Assembly: GCA_030680855.1 (NCBI GenBank)
Contig: JAUXUN010000074.1
Coordinates: 50,616 to 114,615 of the forward strand
DNA from: Aestuariivirga sp.
GTDB taxonomy: Bacteria; Pseudomonadota; Alphaproteobacteria; Rhizobiales; Aestuariivirgaceae
Direction: 5' to 3'
DNA length: 64,000 nucleotides
Under the pieces are notes generated by a model. The model was not told the origin of the DNA and did not search any database. It saw nothing but the letters and a program-made list of their open reading frames with translations. Of this stretch, positions 17,386 to 26,314 are shown piece by piece (positions within the stretch are counted from its first letter, which is position 1; each line of letters begins with the position of its first letter). The position numbers were made by a program, and so were the translations under genes.

Positions 17386-18156
17386 TCAGTGTGCAACAAC
17401 ATTTACACTGACACCCGCCTCCTGCAGCACGGCGGCGAGCTTAGCATCGGGAATGCCATCGGTAATGAGGCGATTGATGTCCTTGAAGTCGCACACCTTG
17501 ATCAGCGCGGCGCGGCCGAATTTCGAGGCATCCGAGAGCATCACGCGGGTTTCGCCGCGCGACAGCACCATGCGGGCAAATTCGGCTTCGGCGAGATAGC
17601 TGTCGGACGGGCCGAAGTCAGCATCCAGCGCGCCAATCGAGATGATGGCGTGGCGGACATGGAAGCTTGCGGCAAAGGCGATGGCCGAGGGGCCAAAGGC
17701 CGCGCCATTGGAGCCGTTCAACTCGCCGCCAGCCATATAAACCCGGTTGCCGTTCACGGTGGCCAGGGTGCGGGCGATATCGGACGAGTTTGTGACGACG
17801 GTGAGGTTGCGTTTTTTCAGGAGTTCGCGGGCGAAAATACTTGTGGTGGTGCCGGTGTCGAGCATCAGGCTGTCGCCATCCTCGATCAGCCGTGCGGCGC
17901 GGCGCGCGATGGCGCGCTTGGCGGCGAAATGCTCGCGGAGCCGGCGTTCAAATGGGGCTTCGCCCAGTTCATGGGGAAGCGCGATGGAGCCGTGACGCCT
18001 TGAGATCTCCCGGGAGTCGACCAGGGGCTTGATGTCACGGCGGACGGTTTCAAAGGAAACGTCCAAGGCCTTGGCCAAATCGGCGACGGAGCAGGTTCCT
18101 TGCTCGCGGACGAGGGCGAGAATCTGGGTTTGACGCTTGCTGAGTGCGGTCGGCAT
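17386..18156 (-). CDS. DeoR/GlpR-family regulator
   Basis: A 256-residue DeoR-type repressor. The HTH is at the N-terminus (LSKRQTQILALVREQGTCSVADLA, then SFETVRRDIKPL), and the DeoR sensor domain follows with DTGTTTSIFARELL and VVTNSSDIAR. I start at 18156 (MPTALSKRQTQ), 14 codons inside the open frame, because this matches the family. DeoR sensors usually bind phosphorylated sugars or polyols. It is divergent from the kinase and flavoprotein genes, which suggests it controls them through a phosphorylated intermediate (inference). Confidence 0.9.
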   Translation of the reverse strand: MPTALSKRQTQILALVREQGTCSVADLAKALDVSFETVRRDIKPLVDSREISRRHGSIALPHELGEAPFERRLREHFAAKRAIARRAARLIEDGDSLMLDTGTTTSIFARELLKKRNLTVVTNSSDIARTLATVNGNRVYMAGGELNGSNGAAFGPSAIAFAASFHVRHAIISIGALDADFGPSDSYLAEAEFARMVLSRGETRVMLSDASKFGRAALIKVCDFKDINRLITDGIPDAKLAAVLQEAGVSVNVVAH

Positions 18157-18216
18157 CGGCAATGTTGACCATAATTTGTGGCTTTTGGCAATTACCAATA
18201 TATTTCAGTCATAAAA

Positions 18217-18246
18217 CCACATAAATAATGCGAACTTGCCACATAA
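18217..18246. promoter_or_regulatory. Paired CCACATAA repeats, candidate DeoR operator
   Basis: Two identical 8-base direct repeats, CCACATAA at 18217-18224 and 18239-18246, start 22 bases apart, about two helical turns. Both are followed within a few bases by ATGC. They sit in the shared 153-base gap between the DeoR gene and the kinase gene. DeoR-family repressors often bind tandem direct repeats; the assignment is inference. Confidence 0.45.
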
Positions 18247-18309
18247 TGCAACATTGCTGTTGACCTATTGGCTCTGAAGGGCTTCATTTCGGGGGAGGGA
18301 GATGGCCAA

Positions 18310-19191
18310 ATGGCAGCAGAAGACAGGGTTCGGAAACTGCCATGCTGGACAGGGGCCATCGAGGTGGTTCCACTCAAGGGCGGCGTGAGCAACGCCAGTT
18401 TCACGGTTCAGGACGACGCGGCCAAATATGTGGCCCGGGTCGGCGAGGATTATCCCTTCCACCATGTTTTCCGCGAGGCGGAAGTCATCGCCAGCCAGGC
18501 TGCCTTTGCGGCGGGACTGTCGCCCGAGGTTGTCTATACAGAGCCGGGCATCATGGTGGTGCGCTTTATCGAAGCGCGCACCTATGCGGAAGCTGACGTA
18601 CGGGGAAATGCGGAGGCTTGCGTCGATATCGTGAAGCGCTGCCATGACGAAATGGGCAAGCGCATTTCAGGACGGGCAAATATTTTTTGGGTGTTCCATG
18701 TGCTGCGCGACTACGGCCACACCATCACTGCCGCCAAGCACCGCAATGTTCCCGACATTCCGCGCTGGATGGCGGAGGTTGAGCGGCTGGAAAAAGCGCA
18801 GGTGCCGTTGCCGATAATTTTCGGCCATCACGACCTGCTGCCGACGAATTTCATGGATGACGGAAAGCGGCTGTGGCTGATTGACTGGGAATATGGCGGC
18901 TTTGGCACGGCAATGTTCGATCTCGCCAATACCGCTTCCAATAACCAGTTTGGCGAGCAAGCGGAAAAAGATTTGTTGACTCGATATTTTGAGCGCACAC
19001 CGGATGAAGCTTTGCTGCGCGCCTTCTATGCAATGAAAACCGCCAGCGCCTTGCGTGAAGCGGTGTGGGGCATGGTTTCGGAAATCCATCTCAACGCACC
19101 GGGCGTGGATTATGTTGCTTACGCCAAGGAATATCTCGGACGTTATGAAAACATGCTGGCTGACTATAATTCAAAGTTTGGAAAAGCATGA
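18310..19191 (+). CDS. Choline/ethanolamine kinase-like phosphotransferase (first of two)
   Basis: A 293-residue protein of the aminoglycoside/choline phosphotransferase superfamily. The catalytic loop reads FGHHDLLPTNFMDD (Brenner motif H-x-D-x4-N) and the metal-binding DFG-equivalent is LWLIDWEYGGFGTAMFDLAN. N-terminal lobe motif PLKGGVSNASFTV is the nucleotide loop. I chose the ATG at 18310, after a GGGAGGGAG ribosome site; a TTG 14 codons earlier keeps the frame. It overlaps the next flavoprotein gene by 4 bases. Substrate is unknown, possibly an N-methylated amino alcohol. Confidence 0.88.
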   Translation: MAAEDRVRKLPCWTGAIEVVPLKGGVSNASFTVQDDAAKYVARVGEDYPFHHVFREAEVIASQAAFAAGLSPEVVYTEPGIMVVRFIEARTYAEADVRGNAEACVDIVKRCHDEMGKRISGRANIFWVFHVLRDYGHTITAAKHRNVPDIPRWMAEVERLEKAQVPLPIIFGHHDLLPTNFMDDGKRLWLIDWEYGGFGTAMFDLANTASNNQFGEQAEKDLLTRYFERTPDEALLRAFYAMKTASALREAVWGMVSEIHLNAPGVDYVAYAKEYLGRYENMLADYNSKFGKA

Positions 19192-21635
19192 CGCAAAATT
19201 TTCCCACGCAGGCGGACGTCGTCGTCATCGGCGGCGGCATTATCGGCTGCTCGACGGCCTATCATCTGGCGAAGGACCATAAGCTGAATGTGGTTCTACT
19301 TGAGCAAAACAAGCTCACGTCCGGTTCCACCTGGCATGCGGCGGGGCTGGTGGGGCAGTTGCGTTCTTCGGCTTCGATCACCCAGGTACTGAAATATTCG
19401 GTGGAGCTTTACAAGAAGCTCGATGCGGAAACGGGCCTTGCCACGGGCTGGAAAATGACGGGCTGCCTACGGCTGGCGAATAATGAAAACCGCTGGATTG
19501 AATACAAGTGGCTGGCCACCACGGCGCAGAGCTTCGGCATGGAGATGCATCTGCTGACGCCTGCCGAGGTGAAGAAGATGTGGCCGCTGCTCAATATCGA
19601 CGATCTTGTTGGCGCTTCCTTCCTGCCGACTGACGGGCAGGCTTCGCCTTCTGACATTGCGCAATCGCTGGCCAAGGGGGCGCGCATGCATGGCGCGAAG
19701 CTCATTGAGGGTGCGCGGGTGATTTCATTTGATCTCAAGGATGGCCGCGTGACAGCGGTGAATACCAACCAGGGCAAGATTGTTTGCGACAAGGTGGTGA
19801 ACTGCGGCGGGCAATGGGCGCGGCAGATCGGGGCGATGGCCGGCGTGAGCGTTCCGCTGCAGCCGGTGAAGCACCAGTATGTGATTACCGAAAAAGTGGC
19901 GGGCCTTGCGGCTGATGCGGCGACCATCCGCGACCCGGACCGGCGCACCTATTTCAAGGAAGAGGTGGGCGGCCTGGTGTTCGGCGGCTATGAGCCGGAC
20001 CCGATCGCCTGGACGCAAGGCGATGTGCCCGACAATTTCGAGTTCCAATTGTTTGAAGATGACTGGGACCATTTCGAGCAGCACATGACCGAGGCGCTGG
20101 TGCGCGTGCCCGCACTTGAAAACACCGGCATCAAGAAAATGATTCATGGGCCGGAGAGCTTTACGCCTGATGGCAATTTCGTTCTGGGAGCGGCGCCGGA
20201 GCTCAAAAACTTCTATGTGGGGGCGGGGTTCAATGCTTTTGGCATTGCCTCCGGCGGCGGGGCTGGCTGGGTGCTGGCGGACTGGGTTGCGCGGGACGAA
20301 GCGCCGATGGATTTGTGGGTGGTTGATATCCGGCGCTTCTCGGATTTGCACAAGGACCGCACGTGGACTTCCGAGCGCACGCTTGAAGCTTACGGCAAGC
20401 ATTACACCATTGGCTTTCCCCATGAGGAATACCAATCGGGGCGGCCACGCATTGTGTCACCGCTCTATGACCGGCTGAAGAAACTCAATGCCTGCTTTGG
20501 CTCCAAGCTGGGCTGGGAACGGCCAAACTGGTTTGCGCCTGTGGGACAAGAGCCCCGCGACATCTACACCATGGGCCGGCAGAACTGGTTTGCGGCGGTG
20601 GGCGAGGAGCACCGCTGCGTGCGCGAGCGGGTGGGTGTGTTCGACCAATCCTCCTTTGCGAAGTATGAACTGCGGGGGAAGGACGCGGAGGAGGCGCTGG
20701 GCTGGATTTGCGCCAACAACGTGGCGCGGCCGGTGGGCAAGCTCACCTATACGCAGATGCTGAATTCGCGGGGCGGCATCGAATGCGACCTGACGGTGGC
20801 GCGGCTGGCGGAGGATCATTTCTATATCGTGACAGGCACGGGCTTCCGGACCCATGACTTTGCCTGGATCGTCGATCACCTCAAGCTGGGGCTGGAGGCG
20901 AAGCTCACCGACATCACCGAACAGTACGGGACGCTTTCGGTGATGGGGCCGAAATCTCGGGCGGTAATCCATGCTGTGACAAAAGCTGACATGTCGAACG
21001 CCGCCTTCAAATTTGGCGAGGTGCGGGAGATTGAGATTGCGGGCCATGCTGTGCGGGCGCTGCGGGTGACCTATGTTGGCGAACTGGGCTGGGAACTGCA
21101 TATGCCCATCGCCGCCACGGGCGAGGTGTTTGACGCCTTGATGGCGGCGGGCAAGGCTCATGGCATTGCGCCGGTGGGCTACCGGGCATTGGAATCGCTG
21201 CGGCTTGAGAAGGGCTACCGGGCCTGGAGCTCTGACATTACGCCAAACGATACGCCACTTCACGCCGGGTTAGGCTGGGCGGTGAAGATGAAAAGCAACC
21301 AGGGATTTTTAGGCCGCGAGGCGATTGAAAAGATTTCGCAAGCGCCGCTCATAAAAATGCTGGCGGGCTTCACCACGGAGCGCGAAGACATCGTGCTATC
21401 GGGCCGCGAAACCATTCTGCGCAATGGCGTGTTCGCCGGCTATCTCACCAGCGGCGGCTATGGCTACACGATCGGGAAGCCGGTGGGCTTTGGCTATGTG
21501 CGAAGTGCGGGTGGCGTTGATGAAGCCTATCTTGAAGCTGGCCGCTACGAGCTTGTGGTGGCCAAGGAAATCGTCAAGGCAAACATACACTTGCAGCCAA
21601 TATATGACAGTTTGAATCAACGCGTGAAGTCATGA
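19188..21635 (+). CDS. Dimethylglycine/sarcosine dehydrogenase-like flavoprotein 1
   Basis: An 815-residue two-part enzyme. The N-terminal DAO domain (about 10-370) has the FAD motif VVVIGGGIIGCSTAYHL and GSTWHAAGL; His50 in the WH pair aligns with the covalent-FAD histidine of dimethylglycine dehydrogenase. The second half is a GcvT-type folate-binding module (about 430-810) with YRALESLRLEKGYRAW and the C-terminal barrel. Such enzymes oxidatively remove N-methyl groups and pass the C1 unit to tetrahydrofolate or release formaldehyde. It overlaps both neighbours by 4 bases. The second paralogue follows directly. Confidence 0.9.
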   Translation: MTQNFPTQADVVVIGGGIIGCSTAYHLAKDHKLNVVLLEQNKLTSGSTWHAAGLVGQLRSSASITQVLKYSVELYKKLDAETGLATGWKMTGCLRLANNENRWIEYKWLATTAQSFGMEMHLLTPAEVKKMWPLLNIDDLVGASFLPTDGQASPSDIAQSLAKGARMHGAKLIEGARVISFDLKDGRVTAVNTNQGKIVCDKVVNCGGQWARQIGAMAGVSVPLQPVKHQYVITEKVAGLAADAATIRDPDRRTYFKEEVGGLVFGGYEPDPIAWTQGDVPDNFEFQLFEDDWDHFEQHMTEALVRVPALENTGIKKMIHGPESFTPDGNFVLGAAPELKNFYVGAGFNAFGIASGGGAGWVLADWVARDEAPMDLWVVDIRRFSDLHKDRTWTSERTLEAYGKHYTIGFPHEEYQSGRPRIVSPLYDRLKKLNACFGSKLGWERPNWFAPVGQEPRDIYTMGRQNWFAAVGEEHRCVRERVGVFDQSSFAKYELRGKDAEEALGWICANNVARPVGKLTYTQMLNSRGGIECDLTVARLAEDHFYIVTGTGFRTHDFAWIVDHLKLGLEAKLTDITEQYGTLSVMGPKSRAVIHAVTKADMSNAAFKFGEVREIEIAGHAVRALRVTYVGELGWELHMPIAATGEVFDALMAAGKAHGIAPVGYRALESLRLEKGYRAWSSDITPNDTPLHAGLGWAVKMKSNQGFLGREAIEKISQAPLIKMLAGFTTEREDIVLSGRETILRNGVFAGYLTSGGYGYTIGKPVGFGYVRSAGGVDEAYLEAGRYELVVAKEIVKANIHLQPIYDSLNQRVKS

Positions 21636-24043
21636 ACTGGGACCGTAAAGTCCGTATACTGATTATTGGCGGCGGAGCCATCGGCACGTCGCTGGCCTAT
21701 CACCTGGGAAGGGACGGGGCGAAGGATGTTTTGCTGGTCGAAAAGGCCCAGCTCACCGAGGGCTGCACCTGGCATGCGGCGGGGCTTGTGGGGCAGCTTC
21801 GCGGCAAGAAAAACCTGACGCGTTTGATGCAGAATTCCGTGGCGGTTTTCGACCGGCTGGAAGCGGAAACGGGTCAGGCGATCTCGTGGAAGAAAGTGGG
21901 TTCGCTTCGCCTCGCCTCAAGTGCGGCGCGGTGGAGTGAAATCCAGCGGTCCATGGGACAAGCCAAAAGCTTCGGGGTGGAATGCCAGTCGCTTTCGGCG
22001 GAAGAAGCCGAGAAACTTTTTCCCTATATAGCCACCGATGGCATTGAAGGCGCCGCCTATATTCCGGGCGATGGTTATATCGATCCCTATTCGTTGACCA
22101 TGGCCTACGCCAAGGGGGCACGGGCCCAAGGTGTTACGATCGAGGAACGGGTTTGCGTCGAGGAGATCGTGCTGGAGGGGAGGCGGGCGCTTGGGGTGGT
22201 GACCAACAAGGGCAATATCGCTTGCGACATCCTGGTGAACTGCGCCGGGCTCTGGGCCAAGCGGGTGGGCAATATGGCGGGCGTTGCGCTTGCGGCTGGC
22301 ATTGTGGAGCACCAGTATTTCCTGACGGAGAAAACCCTGTCGTTTGATGCGGGGCTTACGACGCTGCGCGATCCGGACAAGAACTTCTACCTGAAGCCCG
22401 ATACGGGCTCCTTTGCCATTGGCGGCTGGGAAGAGGGTTCGCGCGGCTTCCACCGCGGGCTTCCACCGCTGGATTTTGGCCGGGAGCTTTTTGCGCCCAA
22501 CATGGAGCGGCTTGAGCTTTTTGCGCTGCCTGCGTCCGAGCGCCTGCCGGTGCTCAATGAAACGGGCATCCAGACGGTGATCAATGGCCCCATTCCGGTT
22601 TCCGCCGATGGCGAGCCGATCATGGGGCTGGCGCCGGAACTTGATAATTTTTATGTGGCCTGCGGCTTCACGGCGGGCATTGCGGCGTCGGGCGGGGCTG
22701 GTCTTGCGATGGCCAACATGATTTTGCATGGCGACGCGGGCATGGACCTCTGGCCTTTCGATGTCAGGCGGTTCAGCGGGGTTCATGCGCAGCCGCGCTA
22801 CCTGGAAACGCGGGCTATCGAGGCCTATGCGGCCTATTACAAGGTGCATTGGCCGCTTGAAGAGAGCAGCGCGGGGCGAAACTTGCGGCTTTCGCCTCTG
22901 CATTTGACATTGAAGAATGCTGGAGCGGTTTTCGGCTCGCGCGCGGGCTGGGAGCGGTCGAACTGGTTTGCACCGGCGGGGGTTGCGCCGGTTGACGTTC
23001 CCTCCTTTGAAGACAAGCCCAACTGGTTTTCTGCTGTGGGCGCGGAATGCCGCGCCATCCGGGAACGCGCGGTGCTGATCGACCAGACGTCATTTGCGAA
23101 ATTTGAGATTATGGGTGCGGGAACCGAGGCGGCGCTGCAGCGGATTGCGGCCAATGACCTGTCGGGCCCGCCGGGGAAAGCGGTTTACACGCAGCTTTGC
23201 AACGAGAAGGGCGGGATCGAGGCGGATGTGACGCTGGTTCATGTGGACCCTGACCATTTCTATCTGATCACCGGTTCGGGCTTTGGGGTGCGCGACAGCG
23301 GCTGGGTGGCGAAGCATCTGCCGTCATCGGTGCAGATCCGCGACGTCACGAATGCGCTGGCGGTGATCAATATCTGCGGGCCGCGTTCGCGGGATATCCT
23401 GCAAGCGGTAGGGGATGCGGATGTTTCCAATGCAGCGTTTCCGTTTTTCGGGGCACGCCGGATTGATGTGGGCCACGCAACGGTGCTGGCGGTGCGGGTC
23501 GGCTATGTGGGCGAGCTCGGTTACGAGCTTTACATTCCCCAGGAGTTCGGCGTTCATGTCTATGACACGCTGTGGGCGGCGGGCGCGACCCAAGGCATTG
23601 CCAATGCGGGCTACCGGGCCATTGACAGCTGCCGGATGGAGAAGGGCTATCTCTACTGGTCCGGCGATATTTCACCGGACTATAACCCTTACGAAGCGGG
23701 ACTGGGATTTTGCGTGGCGCTGGAGAAGGGCGACTTTATCGGCCGAGAGGCGCTGGCAAAAATCAAGGCCGCGGGTCTCGCGCGCAAGCTGTGTTCCTTC
23801 ACCATCGATGGCTTTGCGCCGCTGCATGGTGGTGAAGCCATTTTCCACGGCGGGAAAGTTGTGGGTTCGACCACGAGCGTTGGCTATGGCCACACATCGG
23901 CCAAGACCATCGCTTTCGGTTATCTTCCCATGGAGATTGCCAGCCAAAAAGATTTTACCATCGAAGCCTTCGGCAAGGCCCATAAGGCAACACGGGGGCC
24001 GCGTTGCCTCTATGACGCGAAAATGGAAAGGCTGAAAGCGTGA
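21632..24043 (+). CDS. Dimethylglycine/sarcosine dehydrogenase-like flavoprotein 2
   Basis: An 803-residue paralogue of the preceding gene with the same layout: FAD motif IIGGGAIGTSLAYHL, GCTWHAAGLVGQLRGKKN with the covalent-FAD candidate at His48, the central FAO_M-type segment and a C-terminal GcvT module (YRAIDSCRMEKGYLYWSGDI). The two proteins differ enough to suggest different substrates or a hetero-oligomer, not a recent copy. The ATG overlaps the stop of the first flavoprotein and its own stop overlaps the VOC gene start, so all are one operon. Confidence 0.9.
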   Translation: MNWDRKVRILIIGGGAIGTSLAYHLGRDGAKDVLLVEKAQLTEGCTWHAAGLVGQLRGKKNLTRLMQNSVAVFDRLEAETGQAISWKKVGSLRLASSAARWSEIQRSMGQAKSFGVECQSLSAEEAEKLFPYIATDGIEGAAYIPGDGYIDPYSLTMAYAKGARAQGVTIEERVCVEEIVLEGRRALGVVTNKGNIACDILVNCAGLWAKRVGNMAGVALAAGIVEHQYFLTEKTLSFDAGLTTLRDPDKNFYLKPDTGSFAIGGWEEGSRGFHRGLPPLDFGRELFAPNMERLELFALPASERLPVLNETGIQTVINGPIPVSADGEPIMGLAPELDNFYVACGFTAGIAASGGAGLAMANMILHGDAGMDLWPFDVRRFSGVHAQPRYLETRAIEAYAAYYKVHWPLEESSAGRNLRLSPLHLTLKNAGAVFGSRAGWERSNWFAPAGVAPVDVPSFEDKPNWFSAVGAECRAIRERAVLIDQTSFAKFEIMGAGTEAALQRIAANDLSGPPGKAVYTQLCNEKGGIEADVTLVHVDPDHFYLITGSGFGVRDSGWVAKHLPSSVQIRDVTNALAVINICGPRSRDILQAVGDADVSNAAFPFFGARRIDVGHATVLAVRVGYVGELGYELYIPQEFGVHVYDTLWAAGATQGIANAGYRAIDSCRMEKGYLYWSGDISPDYNPYEAGLGFCVALEKGDFIGREALAKIKAAGLARKLCSFTIDGFAPLHGGEAIFHGGKVVGSTTSVGYGHTSAKTIAFGYLPMEIASQKDFTIEAFGKAHKATRGPRCLYDAKMERLKA

Positions 24044-24501
24044 GCCGCAAGAACATGGGCGACATGGCAAAGCTGGTGGTGGAACTGCTTGTTTCAGACT
24101 TTGCGCAAAGCCTTAAGTTCTATACGGAAGTGCTTGGTTTCAAACAGCTTTATGACAGGCCGGAAGAGGCGTTTGCCTATCTTGACCGAAATGGTGCACA
24201 GATCATGATTGCGCAGCATGAGGCCGGGGACGAGCGCTCGTGGATTGCCGGCGAACTGGTGCAACCCTTTGGCCGCGGGATGAATCTGGAAATCGAAGTT
24301 GAGGATGTGGAGGCGCTGCATGCCTCCTGCCTTCGCCATGGCGCGCGGATTTTTCTGGCCATGGAAGAGAAGTGATACCGGCGCGATGCGCTGCTGCTCG
24401 GGGCGCGGCAGTTTATTGTTCTGGACCCGGACGGCTATCTCCTGCGATTGTCGCAATCCTTGGGAACCAGAGCCGCAACAGGGGAAACACCGCATGTATG
24501 A
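24040..24501 (+). pseudogene. VOC-family (glyoxalase/bleomycin resistance-like) gene with an in-frame TGA
   Basis: The frame opens MSRKNMGDMAKLVVELLVSDF and follows the VOC family up to HGARIFLAMEEK, where a TGA stands at 24373-24375. The same frame continues for 41 codons, YRRDALLLGARQFIVLDPDGYLLRL and on to a stop at 24499-24501, giving the normal C-terminal strand set. Relatives usually carry EEKW-YR here, so one G-to-A change (TGG to TGA) would explain it. The truncated 111-residue product lacks the last beta strands and part of the metal site. No frameshift is needed. Either a recent nonsense mutation, readthrough, or a sequencing error. Confidence 0.8.
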
Positions 24502-25270
24502 TCGATGCATTATCCGCAGAATTATCGCCGTACTGGTTGATTTAACCCTCGCACTCCTGGTCACAAGTTTCATGCTACTGCCCTTTGCAAAATCGCTCGA
24601 CTCTCCGGTTCGCATAAATGGAGGATTATTCTTCGTGAAGAACTGCAATCCGGGGATTGCCTACACCTCACCAAACAAACCATTTAGTTTGGAGGGCTGG
24701 AACCAAATATCTATTTGCGATCAACTTACAAATGGTATTTTCCCCAGCCGCAATGCAGTTTTTTATCAGGAAACAATTTCGGGAAGCGTAACGTCATTCA
24801 AGTCAGTATCAATACCATTGAACTCAAAAAATGAAGCCAGTTGGGTCTTTCCTGCGGAAAATGTGAGTATGCTGCTGCTCGTCTTGCTAGCAGCATTTTT
24901 CGAATCAAGCCGGCTCAGAGCAACTCCCGGAAAACTCATTGTCGGCCTAAAGGTAAATGCTGATAATTTTGAACAAATTTCTTTTGGACGTGCTTTTATA
25001 AGAAACACAATAAAATACATCTATGGGATTTTTGGCTTTGCTTTGGCGCTGGCGGTTTACCTTGGACTTTACAATCCCTTTGGCGACTTCTTCCAATTTG
25101 GCAACCCAATTGTAACTTTCAAACCTCAAAACATTCTTTGGGTTGTTGGCCCAATGGCTTTCTTTGGCATACTAAATTTGATTGATTGGGTGTCTGTATT
25201 ATTACCTTGGTCAAAAGCCGGGCGTGGCTTTCATGATCGATGGACCGGCGGTTATGTCTCTAGAGACTAA
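24494..25270 (+). CDS. RDD-family membrane protein
   Basis: A 258-residue membrane protein. The first hydrophobic helix lies at residues 8-30 (IIRRIIAVLVDLTLALLV), a soluble loop of about 85 residues follows, then helices near 125-140 and 175-195 and a last pair near 220-240. The RDD consensus is present: an early R-x3-D (RRIIAVLVD), RATPGKLIVGLKV, and the end GRGFHDRWTGGYV. The ATG overlaps the broken VOC gene by 8 bases. Base composition is visibly more AT-rich than in neighbouring genes, hinting at a separate origin. Function unknown; some RDD proteins are ion transporters. Confidence 0.8.
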   Translation: MYDRCIIRRIIAVLVDLTLALLVTSFMLLPFAKSLDSPVRINGGLFFVKNCNPGIAYTSPNKPFSLEGWNQISICDQLTNGIFPSRNAVFYQETISGSVTSFKSVSIPLNSKNEASWVFPAENVSMLLLVLLAAFFESSRLRATPGKLIVGLKVNADNFEQISFGRAFIRNTIKYIYGIFGFALALAVYLGLYNPFGDFFQFGNPIVTFKPQNILWVVGPMAFFGILNLIDWVSVLLPWSKAGRGFHDRWTGGYVSRD

Positions 25271-25338
25271 CGCTTTGCGCGCGAACCCAATTCAATTTAT
25301 CGAATTGCATTGGCAAATCTGCAACAAGGAAGCAGCGC

Positions 25339-26280
25339 ATGGATGATCAGGGCGTAGGCCTGGCGCGGGAAGCGCTGAAGCAGATTCAGCTTTTCTGGTG
25401 CCTTGATGATACGGAGATCGAGGTCAAGCGCCTGGGCGGGCTGACCAATCTGGTGTTTTTTGTCAGCCTCAATGGCGAGCAGTATGTGCTGCGCATTCCG
25501 GGCAAGGGCACGGAGGAATATATCAACCGCAAAAACGAGGCCCATGCGGCGCGGGAGGCGGCGAAGGCCAAGGTGAGCCCGGACGTGGTTCACTTTGATG
25601 AGAAGACCGGCGTGATGGTGACCCGCTTTGTCGACCACGGCGTCACCATGTCGCCGGAGAAATTCAAATCCCGTGAAGGCTCGCCCAAGCGGGCAGGCGA
25701 AGCGTTCAAGATGCTTCATTCCTCGGGGGCCAAGTTCAATTTCCGCTTTGAGCTCTTTGCGATGATCGACGATTATCTCAGAATTCTGGCGACAAAGGAT
25801 ACTTCCCTGCCGGATGGCTATGCGGAGGTGGTGAAAGAGGCTGAATCGGTTCGGCGTGCGCTCTCGGCGCACAAGCTGCCGCTGGTGGCCTGCCATTGCG
25901 ATCCGCTGTGCGAGAATTTTCTCGATACGGGCAAGCGCATGTGGATTGTCGACTGGGAATACTCCGGGATGAATGATCCCTTGTGGGATCTGGGCGATCT
26001 GGCGGTTGAGGGGCAGTTCAGCACGGCGCAGGAAGAAGAGATGATCGCGGCCTATTTTGACGGCGCGCCGACGGCCGCGGAGCGGGGGCGTTTCGTGATC
26101 TACAAGGCGATGTGCGATTTGCTGTGGACCCTGTGGGGCCTGATCCAGCACGCCAACAAGAATCCGGTGGATGATTTCTGGGCCTATTCGATCAACCGTT
26201 TCGAGCGCTGCAAGGCGTTGATGGCCACGGCGGAATTTCCGGCCCACGTCAAAGCCGTGGCCGATGGCAGAAAAAAATAA
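25339..26280 (+). CDS. Choline/ethanolamine kinase-like phosphotransferase (second of two)
   Basis: A 313-residue member of the choline/aminoglycoside phosphotransferase superfamily. N-lobe: VKRLGGLTNLVFFVSLNGEQYVLRIPGKGTE; catalytic loop VACHCDPLCENFLDTGK (H-x-D-x4-N with Cys and Pro in place of the usual Asn and Leu); metal site MWIVDWEYSGMNDPLWDLGDL. These are more choline-kinase-like than those of the gene at 18310. It ends the kinase/flavoprotein group; a small hairpin follows. That two different kinases bracket two N-demethylase-like enzymes argues for a phosphorylated methylamine substrate (inference). Confidence 0.88.
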   Translation: MDDQGVGLAREALKQIQLFWCLDDTEIEVKRLGGLTNLVFFVSLNGEQYVLRIPGKGTEEYINRKNEAHAAREAAKAKVSPDVVHFDEKTGVMVTRFVDHGVTMSPEKFKSREGSPKRAGEAFKMLHSSGAKFNFRFELFAMIDDYLRILATKDTSLPDGYAEVVKEAESVRRALSAHKLPLVACHCDPLCENFLDTGKRMWIVDWEYSGMNDPLWDLGDLAVEGQFSTAQEEEMIAAYFDGAPTAAERGRFVIYKAMCDLLWTLWGLIQHANKNPVDDFWAYSINRFERCKALMATAEFPAHVKAVADGRKK

Positions 26281-26305
26281 CGGCAGAGTTGATGCCCTGC
26301 CGTTT
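26281..26305. terminator. Hairpin between convergent genes
   Basis: CGGCAG (26281-26286) and CTGCCG (26297-26302) form a 6-base stem directly after the kinase stop, followed by only TTT. It lies between the convergent kinase and gfa genes and is a weak terminator candidate. Confidence 0.4.
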
Positions 26306-26314
26306 GCCATTCAG

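Noticed and set aside
24373..24375. TGA read as selenocysteine or a recoded codon
   Set aside because: VOC proteins do not use selenocysteine, there is no insertion-element hairpin just after the TGA, and TGA is a normal stop in all other genes here.
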